Notes: generated by a model from the sequence alone, not told the origin. Counted from the stretch's first letter, positions 7,827 to 15,543 are shown. The stretch is DNA of 32,246 nucleotides from Thermoleophilia bacterium (GCA_009694305.1 SHVL01000027.1:1-32246); one strand, 5' to 3'. Program-made: numbers and translations.

Positions 7827-8753
7827 ATGACGACTCCCGCCCCAAAGAGATCCGACCCGGAGGTAGAGCGCTATCTGCTCCTGCTCGCCGCGCAGCGCTC
7901 TCCACGCACGGTGGATGCCTACAGTCGAGACCTCGCGGCAGCCACTGCGTTTCTCGGCTTCCCGATCGGAACGGCAACGACGAGCGACCTCGACCGCTGG
8001 GTCGCCGAGATGCGGGCAAGCGACCTCGCCTCCTCCACGATCGCCCGCCGGGTCGCTGCGGTGCGCTCCTACTACCGCCACCAGCTCCTGCTCGGCAAGC
8101 GCCACGACAACCCGGCCGCCGAGGTGGCAACCCCGCGGCGCACGAGCAAGCTCCCACGCACGCTCTCCGCTTCCGAGGCGGAGCGCCTGATCGAGGCCGC
8201 CAACGGCTCCACCCCCCGGTCGCTGCGCGATCGCGCTCTCGTCGAGCTCATGTATGGCGCCGGACTCCGCGTCTCCGAGACCGTGGGGCTCGCGCGTACC
8301 TCCGTGGACATCGAAGCGCGGATCGTCCGGGTGCTCGGAAAGGGTGATAAGGAGCGGATCGTCCCGCTGGGTCGGCCCGCAGCCGAGGCGGTGCGACGCT
8401 ACCTCGCACTCGGAAGATCGCAGCTCGACCGCCGGCATCGCCCCGACCTCTTCCTCAACGCGCGCGGTGGCGCGCTGACGCGAGCCGGGGCGTTCCTGAT
8501 CCTGCGCAAGCTCGCCGAGAAGGCAGGGCTCGAGCCGCAGCGCGTGCATCCACATCTCCTGCGGCACTCCTTCGCAACCCACCTGCTCGAGGGCGGGGCC
8601 GACCTCCGCTCGGTGCAGGAGATGCTCGGGCACGCCGACCTCTCGACCACGGAACGGTACACCCACGTCTCGGATCGCCGCAGGCGCGAAACGTACTTCT
8701 CGGCACATCCCCACGCCCGACAACTCGTGCCGATCAGAGACGACACGGCCTAG
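7827..8753 (+). CDS. xerD: Tyrosine recombinase, Xer type (XerC/XerD-like, second copy)
   Basis: A 308-residue recombinase of normal XerC/D length. Arg148, Lys172, His243, Arg246, His269 and the nucleophile Tyr278 are all in place, with HPHLLRHSFATHLLEGG conserved. It probably acts on the chromosomal dif site with or without the adjacent paralogue; whether it is the XerC or XerD counterpart cannot be settled by reading. ATG 7827 lies 67 bases after the first gene's stop, with GGATCGAG just upstream, and the two are probably co-transcribed. The gene converges on purK. No integron, phage or IS genes accompany it, which favours a housekeeping role over an integrase of a mobile element. Confidence 0.9.
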   Translation: MTTPAPKRSDPEVERYLLLLAAQRSPRTVDAYSRDLAAATAFLGFPIGTATTSDLDRWVAEMRASDLASSTIARRVAAVRSYYRHQLLLGKRHDNPAAEVATPRRTSKLPRTLSASEAERLIEAANGSTPRSLRDRALVELMYGAGLRVSETVGLARTSVDIEARIVRVLGKGDKERIVPLGRPAAEAVRRYLALGRSQLDRRHRPDLFLNARGGALTRAGAFLILRKLAEKAGLEPQRVHPHLLRHSFATHLLEGGADLRSVQEMLGHADLSTTERYTHVSDRRRRETYFSAHPHARQLVPIRDDTA

Positions 8754-8904
8754 CCGATCACGGGAACCACGGGTTCGGGCGAGCGTCGTGGCGTGTCGCG
8801 TCAACGGCCGGGAGCGAGCTGGTTCGTGGATCAAGGTGATGGTTGTCGCTGTGCGGGGTCGGCCGGGTCGTTCGGGTCGTCAGGTTCGAGCGCTCGAGCT
8901 CCGA

Positions 8905-9924
8905 CTAGCCGTCTGCAGCGCTCTCGACCAGAGCGAGTGTCTCGGCCACCGTTTCCTCGTCTGCGCCGACCAGGGTCAGATGCCCGATCTTGCGCCCGCG
9001 CCTCGGCTCCTTCCCGTAGAGGTGGAGGTGCGCGCCCGGAAGCCCGAGCAGCTGTTCCGACGGCGGGGCTCCACCGATCAGGTTGAGCATCACCGACGAG
9101 CCGACAGCCCCGGTCGCACCGAGCGGCAGGCCGAGGATCGCCCGCAGATGATTCTCGAACTGGCTCGTCACCGCTCCCTCGATCGTCCAGTGGCCCGTGT
9201 TGTGGACGCGCGGTGCGAACTCGTTCGCAAGCAACCTGCCTCCCACGTCGAAGAGCTCGAACGCGAGAACGCCGACATAGCCGAGCTCGTCGAGCAGCCT
9301 CCCGGCAAGCTCCTCGGCCTCCGCCTGCGGCGCTCCCTGCACCGGCGAGCGAGAGACCCGGAGGATGCCGTCACGGTGGGCGTTCTCGACGAGCGGCCAG
9401 AAGCGCGTCTCACCGTCGGTGCCCCGCACAGCGATGATCGACAGCTCACGGTCGAAAGCGACGATCTCCTCTGCCAGCTCGTGGTCGGAGATCACCTCGT
9501 CTGCGTCGAGCCGACGCTGGCCCTTACCGTCGTATCCGAGCCGACGCGACTTCACGAGCGCCGGAAGCCCTGTCTCCGCGAGAGAGCCGAAACGCGCGGT
9601 GGGGATCCCCAGCCGCCGGAACATTTCCTTCTCGACGAGACGATCCTGGCCCAGTTCGAGCGCGCGGTACGGCGGCAGGGCGCCAAGCTGCACGACGGAG
9701 GCCACGGCGACGTTCTCGAACTCGTAGGTCACGACATCCGCCCCGGCCCCGAGCCGGGCAAGTGCCACGGGGTCGTCGAAGGCTCCCACGACGAGCTCGC
9801 CGACATCGGCGGCCGGTGCGGACGGCGACGGGTCGAGAAACCGGAAGCGGAGCCCGAGTGGCAGCCCCGCGAGGCCGAGCATCCGTCCGAGCTGCCCTCC
9901 CCCGATACAGCCGACGAGCGTCAC
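8905..9924 (-). CDS. purK: 5-(carboxyamino)imidazole ribonucleotide synthase
   Basis: A 339-residue ATP-grasp enzyme that carboxylates AIR with bicarbonate and ATP to give N5-CAIR in purine synthesis. The start reads VTLVGCIGGGQLGRML, the family's N-terminal signature. EFENV, KSRRLGYDGKGQ (ATP binding) and NEFAPRVHNTGHWT (active site) follow in order. GTG 9924 is chosen because the conserved N-terminus begins there; GAGAG lies just upstream. The purE stop is 10 bases away, so the two enzymes of the step are co-translated. It is the last gene of the citA operon and converges on the Xer gene. The intervening 151 bases (8754-8904) show only a small palindrome, TCGAGCGCTCGA. Confidence 0.95.
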   Translation of the reverse strand: MTLVGCIGGGQLGRMLGLAGLPLGLRFRFLDPSPSAPAADVGELVVGAFDDPVALARLGAGADVVTYEFENVAVASVVQLGALPPYRALELGQDRLVEKEMFRRLGIPTARFGSLAETGLPALVKSRRLGYDGKGQRRLDADEVISDHELAEEIVAFDRELSIIAVRGTDGETRFWPLVENAHRDGILRVSRSPVQGAPQAEAEELAGRLLDELGYVGVLAFELFDVGGRLLANEFAPRVHNTGHWTIEGAVTSQFENHLRAILGLPLGATGAVGSSVMLNLIGGAPPSEQLLGLPGAHLHLYGKEPRRGRKIGHLTLVGADEETVAETLALVESAADG

Positions 9925-9934
9925 CGCAGCGCTC

Positions 9935-10429
9935 TCATGCAGCCGGGTCGGGCCCGTCGAGCACCGCCCGGGTCTGCGCCGCGCGGTAGGCCGCGAGTCG
10001 CTCCCGGATACCGGCATCTCCGAGCGCCAGGATTGCCGCCGCAAGCAACGCCGCGTTGACCGCCCCGGCCCGCCCGATCGCCAGCGTCCCAACCGGGATC
10101 CCGGCAGGCATCTGCACGATCGAGAGCAGCGAGTCCATTCCCTGCAACGTCTTCGACTCGACCGGGACACCAAGCACAGGCAACGCCGTCTTGGCGGCAG
10201 CCATGCCGGGAAGATGGGCGGCCCCACCGGCGCCGGCTATCAGCACCTGAAGCCCCCGTGCCTCGGCAGCGGTCGCGTACTCCGTCAGGAGGTCGGGCGT
10301 ACGGTGCGCCGAGACGACACGCTGCTCGAAGGGAATCCCGAGAGTCGTCAGCGTTTCGGCACAGTGCTGCATCGTCTCCCAGTCGGAGCGACTGCCCATG
10401 ATCAACCCGATGAGGGGAGCGTTCGCCAT
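9935..10429 (-). CDS. purE: N5-carboxyaminoimidazole ribonucleotide mutase
   Basis: A 164-residue class I PurE that converts N5-CAIR to [17 protein letters not shown] at residues 8-20 is the signature phosphate-binding loop. SAHRTP (40-45) carries the catalytic His, and [13 protein letters not shown] (64-76) is the substrate loop. ATG 10429 lies five bases beyond the HEAT-protein stop. Its position directly before purK fits the two-step route. Starts further upstream would run through the HEAT gene and are rejected. Confidence 0.96.
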   Translation of the reverse strand: MANAPLIGLIMGSRSDWETMQHCAETLTTLGIPFEQRVVSAHRTPDLLTEYATAAEARGLQVLIAGAGGAAHLPGMAAAKTALPVLGVPVESKTLQGMDSLLSIVQMPAGIPVGTLAIGRAGAVNAALLAAAILALGDAGIRERLAAYRAAQTRAVLDGPDPAA

Positions 10430-10434
10430 GCGCG

Positions 10435-10932
10435 CTACTTCCGGTTCGCCTTCTTCACGAGCAGGAGGGAGACGGACTTCGCCGTCTTCCGCACCTCCGC
10501 GTCCGTGTCGTCGTCCTGCGCGATGGCGTCGAGGATCACGATCGTCTGCTTTGCCGGAGTGCCGTTCTTGAAACAGACGATCGCGAGTCGCCGCACCGCC
10601 ACATTCGAGTCGCGCGTGGCAAGGTCGTGGAGAAGCGGCCTGTACGCATTGATGTTGCCGGGATGTGCGCGCGAGAGCCCCTCGAGTGCAATCAACGCCG
10701 ATCCCCGTACCACCGGGCTCTCGTCCTCGAGTCCCCGGCGAAGAAGCTCGAGCTTCTGACGGAACCTGAAGTGGGCAATGGCACGGTAGGCCACCGCACG
10801 CTTTCGGTAGTCGTCGCTGCGGGCCGAGGCCTCGATCTCGTCGGCCCACTCGCCGCGGAGTGTGGCAAGCTCGGGCTCACGCCCATCTCGTGCGTATTCG
10901 TCGGCGAGCGCTGCCGCCCCGGAGAGATCCAC
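10435..10932 (-). CDS. HEAT-repeat-like protein in the citA-purEK operon
   Basis: A 165-residue, mostly helical, soluble protein. From about residue 70 it shows repeated helix pairs such as [39 protein letters not shown] and [13 protein letters not shown], the pattern of HEAT/PBS-lyase repeats that bind other proteins. No catalytic motif is seen. Its GTG start (10932-10930) overlaps the citA stop as TAGTG, and its stop is five bases from purE, so it is tightly coupled on both sides. A scaffold or regulator for neighbouring enzymes is possible but not shown. The Lys/Arg-rich tail VKKANRK could bind nucleic acid or acidic partners. Confidence 0.75.
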   Translation of the reverse strand: MDLSGAAALADEYARDGREPELATLRGEWADEIEASARSDDYRKRAVAYRAIAHFRFRQKLELLRRGLEDESPVVRGSALIALEGLSRAHPGNINAYRPLLHDLATRDSNVAVRRLAIVCFKNGTPAKQTIVILDAIAQDDDTDAEVRKTAKSVSLLLVKKANRK

Positions 10933-12014
10933 TAGGTGCCCGGGAGCGGTCGAGGGCCGGGCCCGACGTACCTCGCGGCCGGACGAACCAGGCGCCCGAG
11001 CCGCTTCTGCTCCATGATGTGGGCCGACCAGCCTGCCGTACGAGAGCACGCGAACATTGCAGGTGAGAGCTTCGCCGGAACCTCGGCGACATCGAGCACG
11101 ACTGCCGACCAGAACTCGACGTTGGTCGCGAGAACACGGTCAGGCTTGCGCGCCTGCAACTCGGCGAGCGCGGCCCGCTCGAGCTCCTCGGCAACCTCGT
11201 ACCGGGGCGAGCCGAGCGCAAGGGCCGTACGGCGCAGAATGCGCGATCTCGGATCCTCCGCCCGGTAGACGCGATGGCCGAAGCCCATCAACCGGTCGCC
11301 ACCGTCGAGCAGTTCTCCGACGTAGTCCTCGATCGAATCGGCCGCAGCGGCGCCGTCGAGCATCGGCAGCACACGCGCCGGCGCGCCGCCGTGGAGCGGC
11401 CCCGACAGAGCTCCAACCGCTGACGCAAGCGAAGCTGCGCAATCGGCACCCGTCGAAGCGACGACACGGGCCGTGAACGTAGAGGAGTTGAGACCGTGCT
11501 CGGCAGTGCATACCCAGTAGGTGTCGATTGCCTGAACGTGCTTCGGATCGGCCTCCCCGCGCCACTCGAGCAGGAAGCGCTCTGCAGCCGTCCGCCCACT
11601 CGCAACGAGATCCGGGTCAACGGGCGCAGCCATCCCGTCGGCGTGACGGGCCGACTGCGCTACGACCGAGAGCATCGTCCCGGACAACCTGGCAAGATCC
11701 GTGCGCGCCTGTTCGTCGGAGATGTCGATGAGCTGGCCAAGGCTCCACTCACCGGCGAGACCCGCTGTCACCGACTGCAGATCGGATGGCGCGTTCCCGC
11801 TGAGGTTGCGAGCGACGTACGGCGCAGCGGCGGCGAGGCCGAGCTCCGGATCGTCATCGACGAGCAGGCCCCAGACGTTCTCGAACGACACGCTGCCGAC
11901 AAGATCCTCGATGTCAACGCCGCGGTAGCGGAGCGCCCCACCGTCGCGGTCGGGCTCGGCGATCTCCGTCTCGAATGCAACGACACCCTCGAGACCCGGC
12001 TTGAACTCGGTCAT
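10932..12014 (-). CDS. citA: Citrate synthase 2-type enzyme
   Basis: A 360-residue citrate synthase that condenses oxaloacetate and acetyl-CoA. Catalytic His173 (AEHGLNSSTF), His208 (PLHGGA) and His247 (MGFGHRVYR) are present. The residue usually Asp in NVDF is Glu300 here (NVEFW). As I recall, the actinobacterial citrate synthase 2 branch has the same NVEFW and a C-terminus like YVGPGPRP, so I take this as a family trait, not a defect. 2-Methylcitrate synthase activity cannot be excluded. A strong AAGGAG lies four bases before ATG 12014. It is the first gene of the operon citA-HEAT-purE-purK and is divergent from malate dehydrogenase. Confidence 0.93.
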   Translation of the reverse strand: MTEFKPGLEGVVAFETEIAEPDRDGGALRYRGVDIEDLVGSVSFENVWGLLVDDDPELGLAAAAPYVARNLSGNAPSDLQSVTAGLAGEWSLGQLIDISDEQARTDLARLSGTMLSVVAQSARHADGMAAPVDPDLVASGRTAAERFLLEWRGEADPKHVQAIDTYWVCTAEHGLNSSTFTARVVASTGADCAASLASAVGALSGPLHGGAPARVLPMLDGAAAADSIEDYVGELLDGGDRLMGFGHRVYRAEDPRSRILRRTALALGSPRYEVAEELERAALAELQARKPDRVLATNVEFWSAVVLDVAEVPAKLSPAMFACSRTAGWSAHIMEQKRLGRLVRPAARYVGPGPRPLPGT

Positions 12015-12044
12015 CGATCTCCTTCGGACTACGGGAACAGAATG

Positions 12045-12059
12045 AGGTAGACGCTACCT
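12045..12059. promoter_or_regulatory. Inverted repeat between citA and mdh
   Basis: AGGTAG (12045-12050), ACG, CTACCT (12054-12059) form a perfect 6-bp inverted repeat with a 3-bp centre, 31 bases upstream of the citA start and 116 bases upstream of mdh. Its place between two divergent TCA-cycle genes suggests an operator serving one or both. The regulator is unknown. A weak -10 candidate for mdh, TATGCT, lies further right near 12085. Confidence 0.5.
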
Positions 12060-12160
12060 GATGGGCCAGCATCGAACGGGCAACTATGCTCACGAGAAAG
12101 CTCGGAGAAACTGCGTTTCGACCGCCAAACCCGAGCCGCGTCGCGCGGCGTCAAGAGACC

Positions 12161-12166
12161 AAGGAG
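12161..12166 (+). promoter_or_regulatory. Ribosome binding site fixing the mdh start
   Basis: AAGGAG lies eight bases before the GTG at 12175. This selects the GTG over the ATG at 12061, which would add 38 residues unlike any malate dehydrogenase. Confidence 0.8.
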
Positions 12167-12174
12167 CACAAGCT

Positions 12175-13101
12175 GTGAGAAAGAAAGTCACCGTCGTCGG
12201 CGCCGGCAATGTCGGAGCGACGTGCGCGCAGGAACTCGCGCGGCGCGACTACGCGAACATCGTCCTCGTGGACATCAAGCCGAACTTTCCGCAGGGCAAG
12301 GCGCTCGACATCAATCAGGCCGGGTCTGTCCTCGGCTACGAGCCGAACGTGATCGGGACGAACGGGTACGACGAGACCTCCGGCTCGGATGTCGTCGTGA
12401 TCACGGCCGGCCTGCCACGGCGGCCGGGCATGAGCCGCGACGATCTCGTGGCCACCAACGAGGCCATCGTCGGCTCCGTCACAAAGGAGATCGTCAAGCG
12501 CTCACCCCGCTCGATCATCATCGTCGTCTCGAATCCGCTCGACGCCATGTGCCACGTAGCGAAGTCGGCCTCGAACTTCCCGAGAGAGCGCGTCATCGGG
12601 ATGGCGGGCATTCTCGATACGGCCCGCTTCGCAGCGTCGATCGCCTGGGAGACCGGAATGTCGGTCAAGGACATCACGGCGATGGTCCTCGGTGGCCACG
12701 GCGACCAGATGGTTCCCGTCGTCTCGGCGACCACGGTCGGTGGCGTGCCGCTCGAGCAACTCGCTCCCCGGGGCCGGATCTCGAAGATGGTCGAGCGCAC
12801 GCGCACGGGTGGTGGCGAGCTCGTGAACCTCCTCGGCACCTCGGCGTGGTACGCCCCTGGCGCCGCCGCCGCGCAGATGGTCGATGCGATCTGCCTCGAC
12901 GAGAAGCGCGTGCTGCCCTGCACTGCCTACCTCGAAGGCGAGTATGGCATCGACGGCCTCTACCTCGGTGTCCCCGTCAAGCTCGGCGCGAAGGGTGTGG
13001 AGGAGATCGTGAAGCTCAGGCTGACGACAGACGAGAAGCGCATGCTCAGAACCTCGGCTGCTGCCGTACGCGAGGTCGTCGGCGTGCTCAAGAGCCGCTG
13101 A
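12175..13101 (+). CDS. mdh: Malate dehydrogenase (LDH-like type)
   Basis: A 308-residue NAD-dependent malate dehydrogenase of the lactate-dehydrogenase-like group. It has the GAGNVG nucleotide loop near the N-terminus and an Asp ending the second strand (LVDIKP) that favours NAD. LPRRPGMSRDDL carries the substrate Arg pair that distinguishes malate from lactate dehydrogenases. VSNPLDA, MAGILDTARF and the catalytic His in GGHGDQM follow. It interconverts malate and oxaloacetate, so its product feeds the divergently encoded citrate synthase. The start is set by AAGGAG at 12161-12166. Confidence 0.96.
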   Translation: MRKKVTVVGAGNVGATCAQELARRDYANIVLVDIKPNFPQGKALDINQAGSVLGYEPNVIGTNGYDETSGSDVVVITAGLPRRPGMSRDDLVATNEAIVGSVTKEIVKRSPRSIIIVVSNPLDAMCHVAKSASNFPRERVIGMAGILDTARFAASIAWETGMSVKDITAMVLGGHGDQMVPVVSATTVGGVPLEQLAPRGRISKMVERTRTGGGELVNLLGTSAWYAPGAAAAQMVDAICLDEKRVLPCTAYLEGEYGIDGLYLGVPVKLGAKGVEEIVKLRLTTDEKRMLRTSAAAVREVVGVLKSR

Positions 13102-13148
13102 GCACGCTCGGCCATCCGGCTTTGCACGTTCTGAACACTCCCTCCGGC

Positions 13149-13154
13149 TAGGCT
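13149..13154 (+). promoter_or_regulatory. -10 box for a leaderless SDR transcript
   Basis: TAGGCT ends eight bases before ATG 13163, and no Shine-Dalgarno sequence is present. TAGGCT also precedes sucC at a similar distance. No good -35 is seen at 17 bp. Confidence 0.5.
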
Positions 13155-13162
13155 GCTCCTCT

Positions 13163-13909
13163 ATGGATCTCGGCCTCCGCGGACAAACCGCAATCGTGCT
13201 CGGAGCCTCGCAGGGGATGGGCCTCGCGATCTCCGAGGGGCTGGCCGCGGAGGGGGCGAACGTGGCGATGTTCTCGCGCCGTGCCGATGTGGTCGAGCGC
13301 GAGGCGGCGAGAGTCGGTGGACACGCTGTCGCCGGCGACCTGACGAACGCCGACGACCTCGACCGGCTCGTGACCGAGACGCTTGCCACGTTCGGCGGCA
13401 TCGACATCGTCGTCCTGAACGGCGGTGGGCCACCCCCCGGCCCCGCTACAACGATGACCGCAGCCGACGTCATCGCCGCGGTCGAACTGCTGCTCGTGCC
13501 CCACGTCAGGCTCGTCGGCCTCTGCCTCCCGCATCTCCGCGAAAGCGGCCGCGGCCGCATCGTGGCGATCGAATCCACGTCGGTGAAGGAACCGATCGCG
13601 AACCTCGCGCTGTCCAATGCGGTTCGTCCGGGCGTCACCGGCTGGTTGAAGACGCTCGCGCGCGAGCTCGGGCCCGACGGGATCACCGTCAACACGATTG
13701 CCCCGGGCCGAATCGACACCGAACGGCTCCACGCGCTCTACGGCCCCGGCGGGCCACCTCCGGAGGTGCTCGCGCTGATTCCGGCGCGACGCGTCGGATC
13801 ACCGGCTGAGATCGCGGCAGCGGTCTGTTTTCTGGCGTCCGAGCAGGCCGCGTACGTCAGCGGCGTGGTCATCCCGGTAGACGGTGGCATGCTGAATGGT
13901 CTGTTCTAG
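13163..13909 (+). CDS. Atypical SDR lacking the Tyr-Lys catalytic pair
   Basis: A 248-residue SDR-fold protein with a cofactor loop GASQGMG (14-20) and NGGG (86-89) where NNAG is usual. The catalytic Ser region is kept (IESTS, 136-140). Where classical enzymes have YxxxK, this one reads SNAVR (151-155), with Ser151 and Arg155 in the Tyr and Lys positions. A family of FabG-like proteins with LSNxxR at this site is known to me, so this is a conserved variant, not a mutation. Whether it reduces anything is uncertain. It probably forms an operon with the YlbL-like protease, which overlaps its 3' end. It has high G+C and normal codon use. Confidence 0.85.
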   Translation: MDLGLRGQTAIVLGASQGMGLAISEGLAAEGANVAMFSRRADVVEREAARVGGHAVAGDLTNADDLDRLVTETLATFGGIDIVVLNGGGPPPGPATTMTAADVIAAVELLLVPHVRLVGLCLPHLRESGRGRIVAIESTSVKEPIANLALSNAVRPGVTGWLKTLARELGPDGITVNTIAPGRIDTERLHALYGPGGPPPEVLALIPARRVGSPAEIAAAVCFLASEQAAYVSGVVIPVDGGMLNGLF

Positions 13910-14924
13910 AGTGACTCGACGGTGGCTACACGTTCTCCTCTGGGGCGTCGCCACGATTGCTGCAGTGGCTGTCGCATTCTCCTGGTTTGCTCCCTCGCGC
14001 GAGTACCTCTACGCCCCGAACAGGGCTAGCCCGGTCGGCGACAAGGTGAAGGTCGAGGGCGAGCGCTCCGGCGGCGGAAAGGGTGGAGCCATCTACTACG
14101 TTGACGTCTCCGTACGACCGGCCACCTGGTTGGAGTCGGTGCTGCCGTTTCTCCGCCCGGACGGTTCTACGCTCGTACCACGGGACACGGTCGTGCCACA
14201 CGGGTCGTCGTTCGAGGAACGCCGCGCCGAAGGGCTACGCGCTATGGCCCTCTCGGAGCAGACCGCTGCCGCCGTCGCCCTCAAGCAGGCCGGGTATGAC
14301 GTTGTCGTAACGCCGCTCGGCGCACTCGTCGAAGGAGTCGCGACGGACGCGCCGGCCGCGAAGGTCCTCCACGCGGGAGACGTGATCCTCGAAGTAGGAA
14401 CCACCCGGACGCTCACCCCGAACGCACTTCGTCGCTCGCTCGACGACGTCCACCCGGGTGACGAGGTGGTGCTCCAGATCAAGCGAGACCGGGTGATGAA
14501 GACGGTCACGGTGAGGACGATCGATTCTCCCCGGGAGCCGGGACACGCGGTCATCGGGATTCGCTGCACGCAGGCCGCCAGGATCAAGCTGCCACTCAAG
14601 GTTGACATCGACCTCGGTGCCGTCGGCGGGCCGTCGGCCGGGTTGCCATTCGCGCTCGACATCCTCCAGGAACTCGGCACGAACGTCGATCACGGCAAAC
14701 GCGTGGTCGCAACGGGCGAGATCGGCCTCGACGGGAGCATCAGCCCGATCGGCGGGGTCAAACAGAAGACCTACGGCGCGCGCAGGGCAGGAGCGGACGT
14801 ATTTCTCGTCCCGGCTGGGGATAACGCTGCCGAGGCACGGCGCTATGCAGGGAACCTTCGCATCATCCCGGTGAAGAGTTTTCAACAGGCGTTGTCCGCA
14901 CTGGCGACGGCGGAGGCAAACTAG
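13896..14924 (+). CDS. YlbL-like membrane-anchored PDZ/Lon-type protease
   Basis: A 342-residue protein with one N-terminal transmembrane helix (about 9-31). A PDZ-like domain lies around residues 140-205 (GVATDAPAAKVLHAGDVI), and a C-terminal Lon-type proteolytic domain carries the catalytic dyad Ser247 (GGPSAGL) and Lys289 (GGVKQKT). There is no ATPase domain, as in the YlbL family. It probably degrades or trims proteins at the outer face of the membrane. The ATG at 13896 overlaps the SDR gene by 14 bases; a GTG at 13911 is an alternative start just after the SDR stop. The rightward gap to 15065 holds only the regulatory region of the next gene. Confidence 0.88.
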   Translation: MVCSRVTRRWLHVLLWGVATIAAVAVAFSWFAPSREYLYAPNRASPVGDKVKVEGERSGGGKGGAIYYVDVSVRPATWLESVLPFLRPDGSTLVPRDTVVPHGSSFEERRAEGLRAMALSEQTAAAVALKQAGYDVVVTPLGALVEGVATDAPAAKVLHAGDVILEVGTTRTLTPNALRRSLDDVHPGDEVVLQIKRDRVMKTVTVRTIDSPREPGHAVIGIRCTQAARIKLPLKVDIDLGAVGGPSAGLPFALDILQELGTNVDHGKRVVATGEIGLDGSISPIGGVKQKTYGARRAGADVFLVPAGDNAAEARRYAGNLRIIPVKSFQQALSALATAEAN

Positions 14925-14991
14925 CTGTTTTGCAGGTCTTTGCCGCCATGGACAACACGCGCTAATTGCGGGACTTTTCAGAGGTCGGCTC

Positions 14992-15020
14992 TTGCAAGAC
15001 GCATTTCCGTTGACCACAAT
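14992..15020 (+). promoter_or_regulatory. Possible promoter of the Cys-rich protein and LapA-like genes
   Basis: TTGCAA (14992-14997) and CACAAT (15015-15020) are 17 bp apart and each matches the consensus at four of six positions. Transcription would begin near 15027, close to the 5' arm of the hairpin at 15023-15056. A second -35-like TTGACC at 15010 has no good -10. The area 14925-15065 is AT-richer than its surroundings and contains no gene. Confidence 0.35.
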
Positions 15021-15022
15021 AG

Positions 15023-15056
15023 CCCTGTCTAGCAAAGACGAAATACCATGACAGGG
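15023..15056 (+). promoter_or_regulatory. Hairpin masking the ribosome site of the Cys-rich protein gene
   Basis: CCCTGTC (15023-15029) pairs perfectly with GACAGGG (15050-15056) across a 20-base loop. The 3' arm contains most of AGGGG (15053-15057), the ribosome site for ATG 15066. Folding would hide that site, so translation could be switched by temperature, a ligand, a protein or transcript start position. This is inferred from base pairing only. Confidence 0.5.
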
Positions 15057-15065
15057 GATGCCAGA

Positions 15066-15248
15066 ATGCCCGCCAAAGCAACATGCAAGGACTGTTACTT
15101 CCGCAGCGCAGGACTCTGTGCGCTCCCCGGCGAGACTCTCTGCCCCACCTTCCGCGCGCTCTCATCGGGTCGCAGCCTGCAGCCACCGCGCCAGGCACGG
15201 CTCGTGATCCGCCCGACGATGCCACTCGTCGCATCCCCCGGCCTTTAG
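15066..15248 (+). CDS. Small four-cysteine protein
   Basis: A 60-residue protein starting at ATG 15066 with AGGGG eight bases upstream. Its N-terminal half reads CKDCYF, then GLCALPG and TLCPTFR, so four cysteines in about 24 residues could bind zinc or an iron-sulfur cluster. The rest is basic and Pro-rich, without recognisable features. I recall similar short uncharacterised actinobacterial proteins but know no function. An ATG at 15048 is in the same frame but lies in the loop of the masking hairpin. The stop overlaps the next gene's start as TAGTG, so the two are coupled. Confidence 0.75.
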   Translation: MPAKATCKDCYFRSAGLCALPGETLCPTFRALSSGRSLQPPRQARLVIRPTMPLVASPGL

Positions 15249-15508
15249 TGTCTGCGAAGCCCATCCTCGAGGGAGCGAAACGAAGAAGTCCCTGGACGTT
15301 CCGGCGTATCGTCCTCGTCATCATCCTCGCCTACGTCCTCGTGCTCGTGCTCGCAAACCGCAACACCGTCGCCGTCAACTTCGTCTTCTTCAAGACAGAG
15401 GCGTCGCTCTTCGTCGTTCTGCTCCTCGCGATCGTGCTCGGCTTCCTCGGAGGCTGGCTCTTCGACGACGTCCGCGACCGCCGCAGGCGCAGCCGAACGA
15501 GCTCGTAG
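15248..15508 (+). CDS. LapA-like (DUF1049) small membrane protein
   Basis: An 86-residue protein from GTG 15248. A basic N-terminus is followed by a first membrane helix (about 26-40), the family signature RNTVAVNFVFF, a second helix (about 55-74) with a GFLGGWL turn, and a basic cytoplasmic tail. This is the lipopolysaccharide-assembly-A/DUF1049 layout. In E. coli LapA acts in envelope quality control; in Gram-positives the role is unknown. It shares its GTG with the TAG of the Cys-rich gene, so they are expressed together. Confidence 0.8.
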   Translation: MSAKPILEGAKRRSPWTFRRIVLVIILAYVLVLVLANRNTVAVNFVFFKTEASLFVVLLLAIVLGFLGGWLFDDVRDRRRRSRTSS

Positions 15509-15528
15509 AACGACCCTCTGTCTTCGAC

Positions 15529-15543
15529 GGGCGAGAAACGCCC
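15529..15543. terminator. Short hairpin between convergent genes
   Basis: GGGCG (15529-15533), AGAAA loop, CGCCC (15539-15543) form a 5-bp stem midway between the LapA-like stop and the aminotransferase stop. It could serve both transcripts. There is no T-run, so confidence is low. Confidence 0.3.

Noticed and set aside
6926-8753. Tandem recombinases considered as part of a mobile element
   Set aside because: No terminal repeats, attachment sites, cargo or phage genes surround them. The flanks are housekeeping operons, so Xer function is more likely.
8880-8904. Palindrome TCGAGCGCTCGA downstream of purK as a terminator
   Set aside because: It is self-complementary with no real loop and no T-run. 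Such CG/TCGA words are common in this sequence.
10932-12014. Loss of the catalytic Asp in citrate synthase
   Set aside because: Glu300 in NVEFW fits my recollection of the actinobacterial citrate synthase 2 branch, so it is taken as normal for the subfamily.
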